Positions 28,317-37,324 of a stretch of DNA of 64,000 nt are shown one piece after another. Position 1 is the stretch's first letter, and each line of letters begins with the position of its first letter. Source of the stretch: Umezawaea sp049997955 (GTDB lineage Bacteria > Actinomycetota > Actinomycetes > Mycobacteriales > Pseudonocardiaceae); NCBI GenBank assembly GCA_049997955.1, contig JAEBDY010000005.1, positions 124,001 to 188,000 on the forward strand, in the 5' to 3' direction. Both the position numbers and the translations under genes were made by a program. The notes beneath the pieces were generated by a model. The model was not told where the DNA came from. It made no database searches and saw only the letters and a list, made by a program, of their open reading frames with translations.

Positions 28317-31196
28317 TCAGAAACCCGAGTTCCCGCCGCCCCTGGTGAGGGTGTAGCCGGTGGAGTTGAGCAGGCCGCCGGACGCCGCGCCGGAAACCGC
28401 CGTGTTCGAGATCGACGCGCTGCCCGCCGCGTTCAGCTCGATCCCGTACGTGCCCGCCCCGGTGATCGTCACGCGGTCGAAGCTAATCCCGGTGATGGTC
28501 TTCTGGAAGCTGAGCAACAACCCCTGGTAGGTGCTGTCGGTGATCGTCATGTCCGACACCACGATCGGCGCGGTGATGTCCTTGGTGTCCGCGTAGATCC
28601 ACAGCGCGCCGAGCTGCGAGTTCCAGTTCGGCTCGTGGCCACCGGTGCGGACGAGCGTGTTGTGCCGCACGTAGGTGGTGCCGGTGAACGGCGTCGGGTT
28701 GAACCTGGTGCTGATCGCGATGCCCGCGGACCCGGTCACCGTGTCGGAGACCAGGTTGTTCTCGGCGCGGTTGCCGGTGCCGCCGTAGACGCCGATCCCG
28801 TTGGCCAGCAGCGGAACCTGGACGGTGTTGAACGTGTACGCGCCGTTGACGACCGGCTGGCCCTCGGAGAACATCGCCAGCGCGTCGTCACCGGTGTTGC
28901 GGAAGGACGACTGGTCGATCCGGACGTTCGTGGTGGGCCCGTCCTTGGCGTGGATGTTCACGCCGTCGGCGAAGGTGTCGCGGACGCGCATCCCGGCCGC
29001 GTACAGGCCGTTCGTGCCGGAGTCCGGCCACAGGCCGACCTTGGTGTGCTCGGTCCAGACGTTCTGCAGCAGCGAGCCGGTGCCGAAGTTGCCCTCGATC
29101 GCCGCGTCGGAGGCGTTGTCCAACCGCGAGCGGACGTCGCCGAAGATCGCCAGGTCGGCGATGGTGACGTTGCTCCCGGTGGCGAAGAACCCGCCGCGGT
29201 TGGTCGTGCCCTGGATGACCGTGTGCCACGGGCCCGCACCGAAGATCCGCACGTTGGCGACGGTGATCGCCGCGGTGGTCCGGAACGTGCCCGCCGGGAC
29301 GAACAGCGGCTTGTTCTGCGACGACGCGGCCGAGATCGCGGACCTGAACGCCGCGGTGGCGTCGGACCCGTTGTTCGGGACGGCGCCGTAGGCCGTGACG
29401 TTCAGCGCGCCGTCGGGAGCGGTGAACGCGGCCGGGGCGACCTCGGCGTCGATCAGGTCGACGTCGACGTGCGCGGCGGAGCCGGAGTCCTTCTGCAGCT
29501 TGAGGACCGTGCCGGCGGGCAGGTCGCCGACGATCGCGCGGGTCTCGTCGTAGAAGTGGTGGGCGTTCCCCTCGCCGGGGTTGTTCGTGTACGGGTAGGC
29601 GCCGTAGACCCAGCTGTACGCCGACGTGAGGCTGAGGTCCTGCTTCTTGGTCCCGTTGGCGTACACGGCGAGCGGCGCGGTCTGGCCCGCTCCGTCCGCA
29701 CTGTCCGGGATCGAGTAGCGGACGACGATCGCGTTGGCGGGCTTGGTCAGCGTGACGCTGACGGACTGGCCGGTGGTCAGGCGCACCGCGCGCCTGCCGC
29801 TGGACTCCGACTGCACGGTCTTGAACTCGCGGCTGGCCGCGAGCACGGTTCCGTTGGTGCTGCCCGCTTCCGCCTCGTACTGGGTGTACGGCAGGGTGGC
29901 GCCGCGGGTGGCCGGTGCGGCCTCGTTCGCCACGAGGACGCTGTCGACGAGCACGTCACCGCCGGTTCCGGTCAGCGCCAGCGTGTTCAGGTTCGCGCGG
30001 AGCGGGACGGAGATGGTGGTGGTGCGCCAGCCGGTGCCGGAGGTGAGCGTCGCGGTGCCCGCGTCCCGGCCGTTGGCCGACACGGCGAGCGTGCGGGACG
30101 CCCCGCTGCTGTTGGAGAAGCGGATCGTGGCGGTCGCCGTGCCCGCGGCGGGCATCGCGACCGTGCGGACCACCCGTGCCCCGGACGTGCCGAATCCCGT
30201 GACGTAGCCGGAACCGCTGAAACCGGACGTCGAGGTGGCCGTGGTCGCGCCACCGGAGAGGAACGCCGACTCGGCCTCACCCGGTCCGGCGGGCGGTGCG
30301 ACGACGACCGGGTTCACCGCGAGGCTGTCCAGGTTGACGTTGCCGGAGTCGCCGCTGTCGAAGGCGTAGGCGATCGAGTGGGACGCGGCGGACAGCGACA
30401 CGGTCTCGGACGCGGTGCCCCAGGTGTCCCAGTTCGCCGTCGGGGGCAGGGAGACCTGCCGCAGCCTGGCGCCGTCGACGTGGAGCGACAACGTCATCGC
30501 CGTGCCGGTTCCGTTGGCGTACCGCAGGTCCAGCGACTGGTTGCCGGACGTGGTGGTCACCTGGAACGTGGTGCGGGCGTTGCCCCTGTTGCCGTCGGTG
30601 TAGCCGCCGACGAAACCGGACCCGGTGTAGCCGGGGTGGTCGCTCGCGACGAACGCGCCGCCGGACAGGGCGGCGTTCTCGGCCTCGCGCAGCGGGCCGC
30701 TGTCCGGAGCGGACGACGCCACGTCGAGGTAGTCGATGTTCACGTTGCCGTTGTCGGCGGAGCCGAACGAGTAGGCGATGGAGTGGGAACCCGCACCCAG
30801 CGTGACGCTCGTGCCGGAGGTGCCCCAGGTGTCCCAGTTCGCCGTGGCGGGCAGGGAGACCTGCCGCGGCGCGCCGCCGTCCACGGTCAGCGTCAACGTC
30901 CTGGCCGAGCCGGTTCCGTTGGCGTAGCCCAGCACCAGCGAGTAGGTGCCCGCGCTGACGGAGACGGGGAAGGTGGCCTTCGCGCCGCCCCTGTTGCCGT
31001 CGGTGAAGCCGCCGACGAAACCGGTGCCGCTGTAGCCGGGGTGGTCGGTCGCGGTGACCGCGCCGCCGGACAGGGCGGCGCGCTCGGCCTCGACGCGGGT
31101 GGTCGCCGCACTGGCGTCGACCACGGGGGAGAGGGCGAGGGCGGTGAGCGCCAGCAGGGTGGCGAGGCGACGTCCGTGGCGCCTTGGTGTTTTCAC
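28317..31196 (-). CDS. Secreted GH87-type alpha-1,3-glucanase (mycodextranase) with CBM35-like domains
   Basis: 959-residue secreted polysaccharide hydrolase. After the signal peptide (to ...DASAA) come two clear CBM35-like modules (about 33-163 and 168-300; both start EAE-ALSGG and share G-FVGG-TDGNRG) and a more diverged third (about 308-432, EAESAFLSGG). The catalytic part (about 440-959) opens LPYTQYEAEAGSTNG and contains the GH87-like sequence ALNVTAYGAVPNNGSDATAAFRSAI plus right-handed beta-helix repeats, with an Asp cluster FADGVN...NTGDD (about 743-772) expected to be catalytic. GH87 enzymes cut alpha-1,3-glucan or nigeran of fungal walls or mutan. Last gene of the operon with the importer and glucosidase. 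Confidence 0.85.
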   Translation of the reverse strand: MKTPRRHGRRLATLLALTALALSPVVDASAATTRVEAERAALSGGAVTATDHPGYSGTGFVGGFTDGNRGGAKATFPVSVSAGTYSLVLGYANGTGSARTLTLTVDGGAPRQVSLPATANWDTWGTSGTSVTLGAGSHSIAYSFGSADNGNVNIDYLDVASSAPDSGPLREAENAALSGGAFVASDHPGYTGSGFVGGYTDGNRGNARTTFQVTTTSGNQSLDLRYANGTGTAMTLSLHVDGARLRQVSLPPTANWDTWGTASETVSLSAASHSIAYAFDSGDSGNVNLDSLAVNPVVVAPPAGPGEAESAFLSGGATTATSTSGFSGSGYVTGFGTSGARVVRTVAMPAAGTATATIRFSNSSGASRTLAVSANGRDAGTATLTSGTGWRTTTISVPLRANLNTLALTGTGGDVLVDSVLVANEAAPATRGATLPYTQYEAEAGSTNGTVLAASREFKTVQSESSGRRAVRLTTGQSVSVTLTKPANAIVVRYSIPDSADGAGQTAPLAVYANGTKKQDLSLTSAYSWVYGAYPYTNNPGEGNAHHFYDETRAIVGDLPAGTVLKLQKDSGSAAHVDVDLIDAEVAPAAFTAPDGALNVTAYGAVPNNGSDATAAFRSAISAASSQNKPLFVPAGTFRTTAAITVANVRIFGAGPWHTVIQGTTNRGGFFATGSNVTIADLAIFGDVRSRLDNASDAAIEGNFGTGSLLQNVWTEHTKVGLWPDSGTNGLYAAGMRVRDTFADGVNIHAKDGPTTNVRIDQSSFRNTGDDALAMFSEGQPVVNGAYTFNTVQVPLLANGIGVYGGTGNRAENNLVSDTVTGSAGIAISTRFNPTPFTGTTYVRHNTLVRTGGHEPNWNSQLGALWIYADTKDITAPIVVSDMTITDSTYQGLLLSFQKTITGISFDRVTITGAGTYGIELNAAGSASISNTAVSGAASGGLLNSTGYTLTRGGGNSGF

Positions 31197-31220
31197 GATC
31201 GAATCCGTTCCGTTGGGGGC

Positions 31221-32084
31221 TCAGCCCTTGACCGCGCCGGACAGCGCGCCGCCGTTGAGGAAGAGGCGCTGGAAGGCGAGGAACAGGGCGACAGGGATCA
31301 CCGTGGAGATGGCGAGCGCGGCGAGGAACACGTCGAGCTCGATGAAGCGCTGCAACGCGGGCAGCCGCACCGACAGCGGCTGGACGGCCGGATCGGGCAG
31401 GACGAGCATGGGCCAGAGGAAGTCCTTCCACGCGGCGATGACGGCGAACACCGACACCACCCCGAGGATCGGACGGGACAGGGGCAGCACCACGGACCAG
31501 AACAGGCGGAAGGGGCCCGCTCCGTCGACCCGCGCTGCCTCGAACACCTCGCGCGGGAGGTTGTCGAAGAAGCGCTGCACCAGCAGGATGTTGAACGCGT
31601 TCGCGCCCGCGGGCAGCCAGACCGCCCAGAACGTGTTGATCATCGAAAGGTCGACCACGGTCAGGTACAGGGGCACCAGCAGCACGACCGCGGGCACGAA
31701 CAGCGTCGCCAGCACCACGCCCGTGAGCACCTTGCGGTAGCGCGGGCGCAGCACGGACAGCGCGAAACCCGCGGTCGTCGCGACGAGGAGCTGCACGAGC
31801 CACGCGCCCGCCGCGATCCAGACCGTGTTGAGGAAGTACTCGTCGATCCGCACCCGTGTCCACGCGGTGGCCAGGTTCGCGAAGTCGAATCCGTTCGGCC
31901 ACAGCGCGAGCGGCTCGCGCAGGGTGTCCTGCGTCGGCGTGATCGCCGACTTCGCCAGCCACAGCACCGGCCCGAGACCCGCGGCGAACAGCAGCACCAG
32001 CAGGACGGTGTGCACCAGGCGGGCCGTGCGGCGCACCCGCGGCTTGCGCCAGTCGAACGAGGAGAGCACGCCGCGGTCGTTCAT
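31221..32084 (-). CDS. Carbohydrate ABC transporter permease (MalG type)
   Basis: 287-residue inner-membrane permease with six membrane segments and the cytoplasmic EAA loop EAARVDGAGPFRLFWSVVLPLSRP that docks the ATPase. Overlaps the partner permease gene by 4 nt. No ATPase gene is present; in actinomycetes a shared MsiK-type ATPase encoded elsewhere usually energises such importers. Confidence 0.93.
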   Translation of the reverse strand: MNDRGVLSSFDWRKPRVRRTARLVHTVLLVLLFAAGLGPVLWLAKSAITPTQDTLREPLALWPNGFDFANLATAWTRVRIDEYFLNTVWIAAGAWLVQLLVATTAGFALSVLRPRYRKVLTGVVLATLFVPAVVLLVPLYLTVVDLSMINTFWAVWLPAGANAFNILLVQRFFDNLPREVFEAARVDGAGPFRLFWSVVLPLSRPILGVVSVFAVIAAWKDFLWPMLVLPDPAVQPLSVRLPALQRFIELDVFLAALAISTVIPVALFLAFQRLFLNGGALSGAVKG

Positions 32085-33058
32085 GTCGTGCTCCAGGAAC
32101 GGGTGAGCCGGAAGTAGGTCGCGGACAGGATCCCCAGCACCACGGCGAGCATCAGGCTCAGCGCCGTCGCGGAGCCGTAGTCGCCGCCCAGGCTGTTGGC
32201 GAAGGCGTAGTTGTAGATCAGCAGCAGGACCGTGGTCGTGGAGTTGGCCGGGCCGCCGCCGGTGAACAGGAACGGCTCCAGGAACACCTGCGCCGTGCCG
32301 ACGATCTGGAGGATGAACGTGATCAGCAGGATGCCCCGCAGCCGCGGGATCGTCACGTGCCAGACCTTGCCCCACACCGAGGCGCCGTCGATCTCGGCGG
32401 CCTCGTACTGCTCCGGCGGCACGCTGGTGAGCGCCGCCAGGTAGATGATGACCGTGCCACCGGCCGCCGCCCACGTCGACTGGACCACCAGCGACACCAT
32501 CGCCGTGCTCGCGTCCTGCAACCAGGGCACGGGACCGATGCCCACGGCCCCCAGCAGCGTGTTGAACACGCCGTTGGGGCTCGCGTCGTAGAAGAACTTC
32601 CACAGCAGCACCGCGACCACCGGCGGGATCACCACCGGCAGGTACGCGAGCGTGCTGTAGAGGCCCTTGAACCGCCGGACCTCGCTCATCAGCACCGCCG
32701 CCACCAACGGGATCGGGTAGCCCATGAGCAGGGCCAGCACGGCGAACCACAGGGTGTTCCGCACGGCCGTCCACAGCAGCGGATCGGCCAGCACGGCCCG
32801 GAAGTTCTCCAGCCCCGCGAACGTCGGCGCGGTGACCAGGTTGGTCTCCTGGAGGCTCATCACCACCGACTGCACGATCGGCGCCCAGGAGAACAGCCCG
32901 AACACCACCAGCATCGGCAGCAGGAACACCACCGTGCCCAGCCCGCCGCCCCGCGCCCACGTGACCGGTGACCGCCGGACGCGGCGGCGGGCGGGCACGG
33001 CGGGCGGGGGAGAGGCGGTCAGCGGGGGGCCCGGATCCAGCGTCGGTGGCGCGGTCAC
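32081..33058 (-). CDS. Carbohydrate ABC transporter permease (MalF type)
   Basis: 325-residue permease with a Pro-rich N-terminal tail before the first membrane segment and EAA loop EAAEIDGASVWGKVWHVTIPRLRG. GTG 33058 overlaps the stop of the binding-protein gene, so it is translationally coupled. Forms the membrane channel with the MalG-type partner. Confidence 0.93.
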   Translation of the reverse strand: MTAPPTLDPGPPLTASPPPAVPARRRVRRSPVTWARGGGLGTVVFLLPMLVVFGLFSWAPIVQSVVMSLQETNLVTAPTFAGLENFRAVLADPLLWTAVRNTLWFAVLALLMGYPIPLVAAVLMSEVRRFKGLYSTLAYLPVVIPPVVAVLLWKFFYDASPNGVFNTLLGAVGIGPVPWLQDASTAMVSLVVQSTWAAAGGTVIIYLAALTSVPPEQYEAAEIDGASVWGKVWHVTIPRLRGILLITFILQIVGTAQVFLEPFLFTGGGPANSTTTVLLLIYNYAFANSLGGDYGSATALSLMLAVVLGILSATYFRLTRSWSTT

Positions 33059-34401
33059 TTCTTGTCCAGCAGCGCTTGCGCCTGGGTCCGGACTCCGTTC
33101 AGCAGGGAACCGATGTCGGCGCCGCGGTCGGTCAGCACGGACTGCACGACCGGGTCGAGCAGCGCGTACACCTGCTGGGTGGAGCGGGTCGGCTCCGGGA
33201 CCAGCGGCTGGCCGAACATCTTGTCGGTGTAGGGCGTCATCTGCTTCACCGGGACGTTGACGTACTGCGCGATCCACGTCATCCGCTCGTCGAACGCGGC
33301 CTTGTCGAACACCGGCAGCTCCGGCGAGCCGACGGCCTGACCGGACTCCGCGGTGGACTTCGCGTCCGCCACGGCCGCGTCCTGGTCGGTGAGCTTCTCC
33401 AGGTAGTAGAAGTCGATCCACTTCACGGCCGCCGCCCTGGTCGGCTCCGGCGCCTTCGCGCTGACCGCCGCGAGCGTGCCGCCGCCCAGCACCCCGGCGT
33501 TCGCGCCACCGGTCAGCGGCAGGGCCGCGACGCCGTAGTCCTCCGGCTTCATCGCGTTCTGGGCCTTGAGCGACCCGTAGTTGCCGCCACCGGAGATGTA
33601 CATGCCGATCCTGCCGGCGGCGAAGTCCTGGTTGATCGTGCCCCACTCGTACAGGAAGTTCGCGCCCATGCTGTTGTCGTCCCACCGCATGGCCTTGACG
33701 GTCCGCAGCGCCTCGACCATCTCCGGACTGTCCACGGTGGACTTGGCGCTGTCACCATCGAGTTCTTCCGTGCGACCGCCGAACGCGTAAGCCAGCGTGG
33801 TGGCGATCCAGCCGCCGGTGTTGCCGCTCGTCATCATCGAGAACCCGGCCTGGCCGGTCTTCTCGGAGATCTGCTTGGCCGCCGACCGGATCTCGTCCCA
33901 CGTCGTCGGGGGCTTGTCCGGGTCGAGACCGGCACGGGTGAACAGGGTCCGGTTGTAGTGCAGCGCCTGGCCGTGCGCGGCGATCGGCACCGCCCACATC
34001 TTCCCGTCGTCCGCCGATCCCGCCTTGGCGACCTCCTTGCTGAACTTCCCGGCGTACGGCAGCCCGGCGACCTGGCCGCTGATGTCCGCGATCTGCTTGC
34101 GCTCGATGAGCCCGCGGCCGTCGGTGAACGGCACGGTGAACACGTCCGGGAGGGTTCCGCCGGCCAACTGCGTGGTGAACGTGGTGGCGTCCCACTTGTA
34201 CTCGCGCGGCACCAGGTCGATCGTCGGGTTCGCCGACTCGAACTGCGAGACGCGGGTGGTGAACGCGTCGATCGCCCCTTGCTCCAGACCGGGGTCGAGC
34301 GACACGGCCACGACGGTCTTCCCGTCGGCGCTCTCGGCGCCTCCACCGGAACACGCGGCCAGCACGGCGGTGGCGACCGCCAGAACAGCGATGGACTTCA
34401 T
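33055..34401 (-). CDS. Sugar-binding lipoprotein of ABC importer
   Basis: 448-residue extracellular solute-binding protein family 1. Lipobox VLAACSGGG follows a short signal; ribosome site GGGAGGG before ATG 34401. Typical segments: ESANPTIDLVPREYKWD, GGTLPDVFTVPF, TWDEIRSAAKQI. Placed between a GH13 glucosidase and a GH87 glucanase, its ligand is likely an alpha-gluco-oligosaccharide (nigero- or malto-type); this is inference from context. Confidence 0.93.
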   Translation of the reverse strand: MKSIAVLAVATAVLAACSGGGAESADGKTVVAVSLDPGLEQGAIDAFTTRVSQFESANPTIDLVPREYKWDATTFTTQLAGGTLPDVFTVPFTDGRGLIERKQIADISGQVAGLPYAGKFSKEVAKAGSADDGKMWAVPIAAHGQALHYNRTLFTRAGLDPDKPPTTWDEIRSAAKQISEKTGQAGFSMMTSGNTGGWIATTLAYAFGGRTEELDGDSAKSTVDSPEMVEALRTVKAMRWDDNSMGANFLYEWGTINQDFAAGRIGMYISGGGNYGSLKAQNAMKPEDYGVAALPLTGGANAGVLGGGTLAAVSAKAPEPTRAAAVKWIDFYYLEKLTDQDAAVADAKSTAESGQAVGSPELPVFDKAAFDERMTWIAQYVNVPVKQMTPYTDKMFGQPLVPEPTRSTQQVYALLDPVVQSVLTDRGADIGSLLNGVRTQAQALLDKK

Positions 34402-34424
34402 CGTCCCTCCCAGGGGCGGATTTC

Positions 34425-36074
34425 TCAGGAACGCAGCCAGACGGCTGTGTCGGTGGGCAGGAGGTCGCCGTCCAGGTCGCCGCTGGCGAGCAGGACGGAG
34501 GTGTGCGGGGGCAGCGGGATGGCGGTCGGACCCAGGTTGACCAGGCAGACCAGGTCGTTGCCGCGGCGGAACGCGAGGACGCCGTCGACGGAGTCGAGCC
34601 AGTCGAACGACCCGCCGCGCAGCGCGGGCTCGGTGCGGCGGATCGACAGCATCGTGCGGTAGAGCGAGAGCGTCGAGCCGGGGTCGCGTTCCTGCGCCTG
34701 CACGGAGAACTCGCCCCAGCCCGAAGGCTGCGGCAGCCACGAGCCGCCGTCGCCGAACCCGAACGAGGACCCGTCGGCGGTCCACGGCAGCGGCACCCGG
34801 CAGCCGTCGCGGCCGGGGTCGACGCCCTCGGACCGGAAGTGCATCGGGTCCTGGAGCGAGTCGAGCGGCAGGTCCTCCACCTCGGGCAGGCCCAGTTCGT
34901 CGCCCTGGTACAGGTACAGCGAGCCCGGTAGCGCGCCGGTCAGCAGCGCCGCCGCCCGCGCCCGGCGCAGGCCCGTGGCGAGGTCCGTGGGGATGCCGAA
35001 CCGCCGCGCCGCGAAGCCGAACGAGCTGTCCTCGCGGCCGAACCGGGTCACCGGCCGGGTCACGTCGTGGTTGGACAGCGTCCACGTCGGCGGCGCGTCC
35101 ACCGGCCGGTGGGCCTCCACGGTGGACTCGATGGAGGCGCGCAGCTGCGCCGGGTCCCAGGGCCGCATCATGAAGTCGAAGTTGAACGCGGTGTGCATCT
35201 CGTCCGGCCGCAGGTAGCGGGCGAAGCGGTGCTGGTCGGCCAGCCAGATCTCGCCCACGAGCATCCGCGGCTCCTCGTAGGAGTCCGCCACCGCGCGCCA
35301 GCCGCGGTAGATGTCGTGCAGCTCGTCGCGGTCGACGAACGGGTGCTCGCCGGGCCGCTGCTCGCCGACCAGCGCGGGGAACGAGGAGTCCTTGACCGGC
35401 ATGGTGGCCGAGTCGATCCGGATGCCCGCGACCCCGCGGTCGAACCAGAACCGCAGCACGTCCTCGTGCTCGCGGCGCACGTCCGGGTGGTTCCAGTTCA
35501 GGTCCGGCTGCTGCGGCGCGAACAGGTGCAGGTACCACTCGCCGGGCGTGCCGTCGGAGTTCGCGGTCCTCGTCCAGGTGCCGCCGGAGAAGCTCGACAC
35601 CCAGTCCGTCGGCGGCCGCGAACCGTCCTCGCCGCGTCCGGGGCGGAACCAGAACCGTTGCCGCTCAGGCGATCCCGGCTCGGCCGCGAGCGCTGCTCGG
35701 AACCACTCGTGCCGGTCGGACACGTGGTTGGGCACGATGTCGACGATCGTCCGGATGCCCAGCGCCGCCGCCTCGGCGATCAGCGCCTCGGCCTCCTCCA
35801 GGGTGCCGAACGCCGGGTCGATCGCCCGGTAGTCGGCCACGTCGTAGCCGCCGTCGGCCAGCGGCGAGGAGTACCAGGGCGTGAACCAGATCGCGTCCAC
35901 GCCGAGCGCCGCCAGGTAGGGCAGCCGGGAGCGCGCCCCGGCCAGGTCGCCGGTGCCGTCCCCGTTCCCGTCGGCGAAGCTGCGCGGGTACACCTGGTAG
36001 ATGACGGCGGTGCGCCACCACCCGGCCGATTCGGTGGAAGCGTTGCGGGCAAAGGCCGATGTGCTGGTGCTCAC
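34425..36074 (-). CDS. GH13 alpha-glucosidase
   Basis: 549-residue cytoplasmic GH13 enzyme of the oligo-1,6-glucosidase/alpha-glucosidase group. (beta/alpha)8 signatures: VDIVPNH, nucleophile Asp in GIRIDSA, acid Glu in LVGEIWL, third Asp in LSNHDVTR. GTG 36074 is chosen because GGAG lies 7 nt upstream; a longer frame to 36101 lacks a ribosome site. First gene of the leftward operon; presumably hydrolyses imported alpha-gluco-oligosaccharides to glucose. Confidence 0.92.
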   Translation of the reverse strand: MSTSTSAFARNASTESAGWWRTAVIYQVYPRSFADGNGDGTGDLAGARSRLPYLAALGVDAIWFTPWYSSPLADGGYDVADYRAIDPAFGTLEEAEALIAEAAALGIRTIVDIVPNHVSDRHEWFRAALAAEPGSPERQRFWFRPGRGEDGSRPPTDWVSSFSGGTWTRTANSDGTPGEWYLHLFAPQQPDLNWNHPDVRREHEDVLRFWFDRGVAGIRIDSATMPVKDSSFPALVGEQRPGEHPFVDRDELHDIYRGWRAVADSYEEPRMLVGEIWLADQHRFARYLRPDEMHTAFNFDFMMRPWDPAQLRASIESTVEAHRPVDAPPTWTLSNHDVTRPVTRFGREDSSFGFAARRFGIPTDLATGLRRARAAALLTGALPGSLYLYQGDELGLPEVEDLPLDSLQDPMHFRSEGVDPGRDGCRVPLPWTADGSSFGFGDGGSWLPQPSGWGEFSVQAQERDPGSTLSLYRTMLSIRRTEPALRGGSFDWLDSVDGVLAFRRGNDLVCLVNLGPTAIPLPPHTSVLLASGDLDGDLLPTDTAVWLRS

Positions 36075-36131
36075 GAAGCTCCGTCCCAAGCGACTGACCA
36101 CTGTGGACGCTCCGGCCGCTCGATCCGCGGA

Positions 36132-36153
36132 CTAGGTTTAGCGCTCCACCTAG
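36132..36153. promoter_or_regulatory. LacI-type operator
   Basis: 22-bp palindrome with halves CTAGGTTTAGC and GCTCCACCTAG (9 of 11 positions symmetric) and a central CG, the hallmark of LacI-family operators. It lies between the divergent GH13 and lacI genes, 58 bp before the GH13 start and 104 bp before the regulator. Confidence 0.75.
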
Positions 36154-36256
36154 AGGGACGGTAATGTGACCCCCGGCACCCTGTCAACGGTGGAACCGGT
36201 CTTCCACCGCGAGGGGGCGTCGTATCCTGGGACGCGCGACGAGAGGAGTTCGACAG

Positions 36257-37279
36257 GTGCGGGTCACCCTGCGGGACATCGCCGACGAGGCGGGCGTGAG
36301 CATGATGACCGTGTCGAACGTCGTCAACGGCAACAAGGCCCGCGTCTCACCGGAGACGATCGAGCGCGTGCGGCGGATCGTGGCCGAGCGCGGCTACGTG
36401 CCCAGCGCGTCGGCGCGCAGCCTCGCGGCCAAGTCGTCGCGGCTGATCGGGCTGCTGGTCCCGGCCGCCGACGAGGACAGCATGATGATCAGCCCGCACA
36501 ACGTCGCCATCGCCGGCCAGATCGAGCGCGAGCTGCGCAAGCGCGGCTACCACCTGCTGCTGCGCGGCATCGCGCACCCGGACGAGGTGACCGAGGCGCT
36601 CCAGTCGTGGAGCCTGGACGGCGCGGTGCTGCTCGGGTTCCTCGACGAGGAGCTGGACCGGCTCACCAAGGCCACGATCGGCGCGGTCCGCGTGCTGGCC
36701 GTCGACAGCTACTCCAAGAACCGCGTCACCACCGGCGTCCGCGCGGACGACTTCGCGGGCGCCCGGCTCGCCGCGGAGCACCTGATCGGGCTCGGCCACC
36801 GCCGGATCCTGTTCGCCGGACCGTCGTTCTCCGACGTCGGCGTGGTGCACCAGCGGTTCGAGGGCTTCCTCCACGCGTTCACCGACGCGGGCCTGACCTG
36901 GGACGACGGGCTCATCGAGACGGTCAACACGACCCACGCGGACGGCCTGGCGGTCGGGCGTCGGCTGCTCGCCGCGCACCCGACCGCCACCGCCGTGTTC
37001 GCCACCGCGGACATCCTCGCGATCGGCATCATGGAGGGGGTCGCGGAGAGCGGCGGGACCGTGCCGGACGACGTCTCGGTGATCGGCTTCGACAACCTCG
37101 ACCTGTGCGCGTACGTCACGCCCAAGCTGACGACGATCGCCCAGGACATCGGCGAGAAGGCGGCCACGGCCGTGCGGATGCTGGTCAGCTCCATCGAGGG
37201 CGGCAAGCAGCCGAGGAAAGCCGTCACCATCGGCGTCGACCTGGTCGAACGCGCGTCCACCGCCCGACCCCGGACGTGA
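36257..37279 (+). CDS. LacI-family repressor of the alpha-glucan operon
   Basis: 340-residue LacI/GalR regulator. N-terminal helix-turn-helix plus hinge (VTLRDIADEAGVSMMTVSNVVNGN...ARSLAAKSSRLIGLL), then a periplasmic-binding-protein-like effector domain (VSVIGFDNLDLCAYVTPKLTTI). GTG start with ribosome site GAGAGGAG. Divergent from the GH13-ABC-GH87 operon with an operator between, so it most likely represses that operon until an alpha-gluco-oligosaccharide binds. Confidence 0.93.
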   Translation: MRVTLRDIADEAGVSMMTVSNVVNGNKARVSPETIERVRRIVAERGYVPSASARSLAAKSSRLIGLLVPAADEDSMMISPHNVAIAGQIERELRKRGYHLLLRGIAHPDEVTEALQSWSLDGAVLLGFLDEELDRLTKATIGAVRVLAVDSYSKNRVTTGVRADDFAGARLAAEHLIGLGHRRILFAGPSFSDVGVVHQRFEGFLHAFTDAGLTWDDGLIETVNTTHADGLAVGRRLLAAHPTATAVFATADILAIGIMEGVAESGGTVPDDVSVIGFDNLDLCAYVTPKLTTIAQDIGEKAATAVRMLVSSIEGGKQPRKAVTIGVDLVERASTARPRT

Positions 37280-37317
37280 GGACGCGCGCGCGGCCACGGG
37301 GCCACGCGCGCGTCCTC
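37278..37317. terminator. Bidirectional terminator after lacI
   Basis: 13-bp outer stem and 4-bp inner stem (GGCC/GGCC), starting within the lacI stop and ending 8 bp before the stop of the convergent glycosyltransferase gene. Confidence 0.9.
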
Positions 37318-37324
37318 CGGTGGA

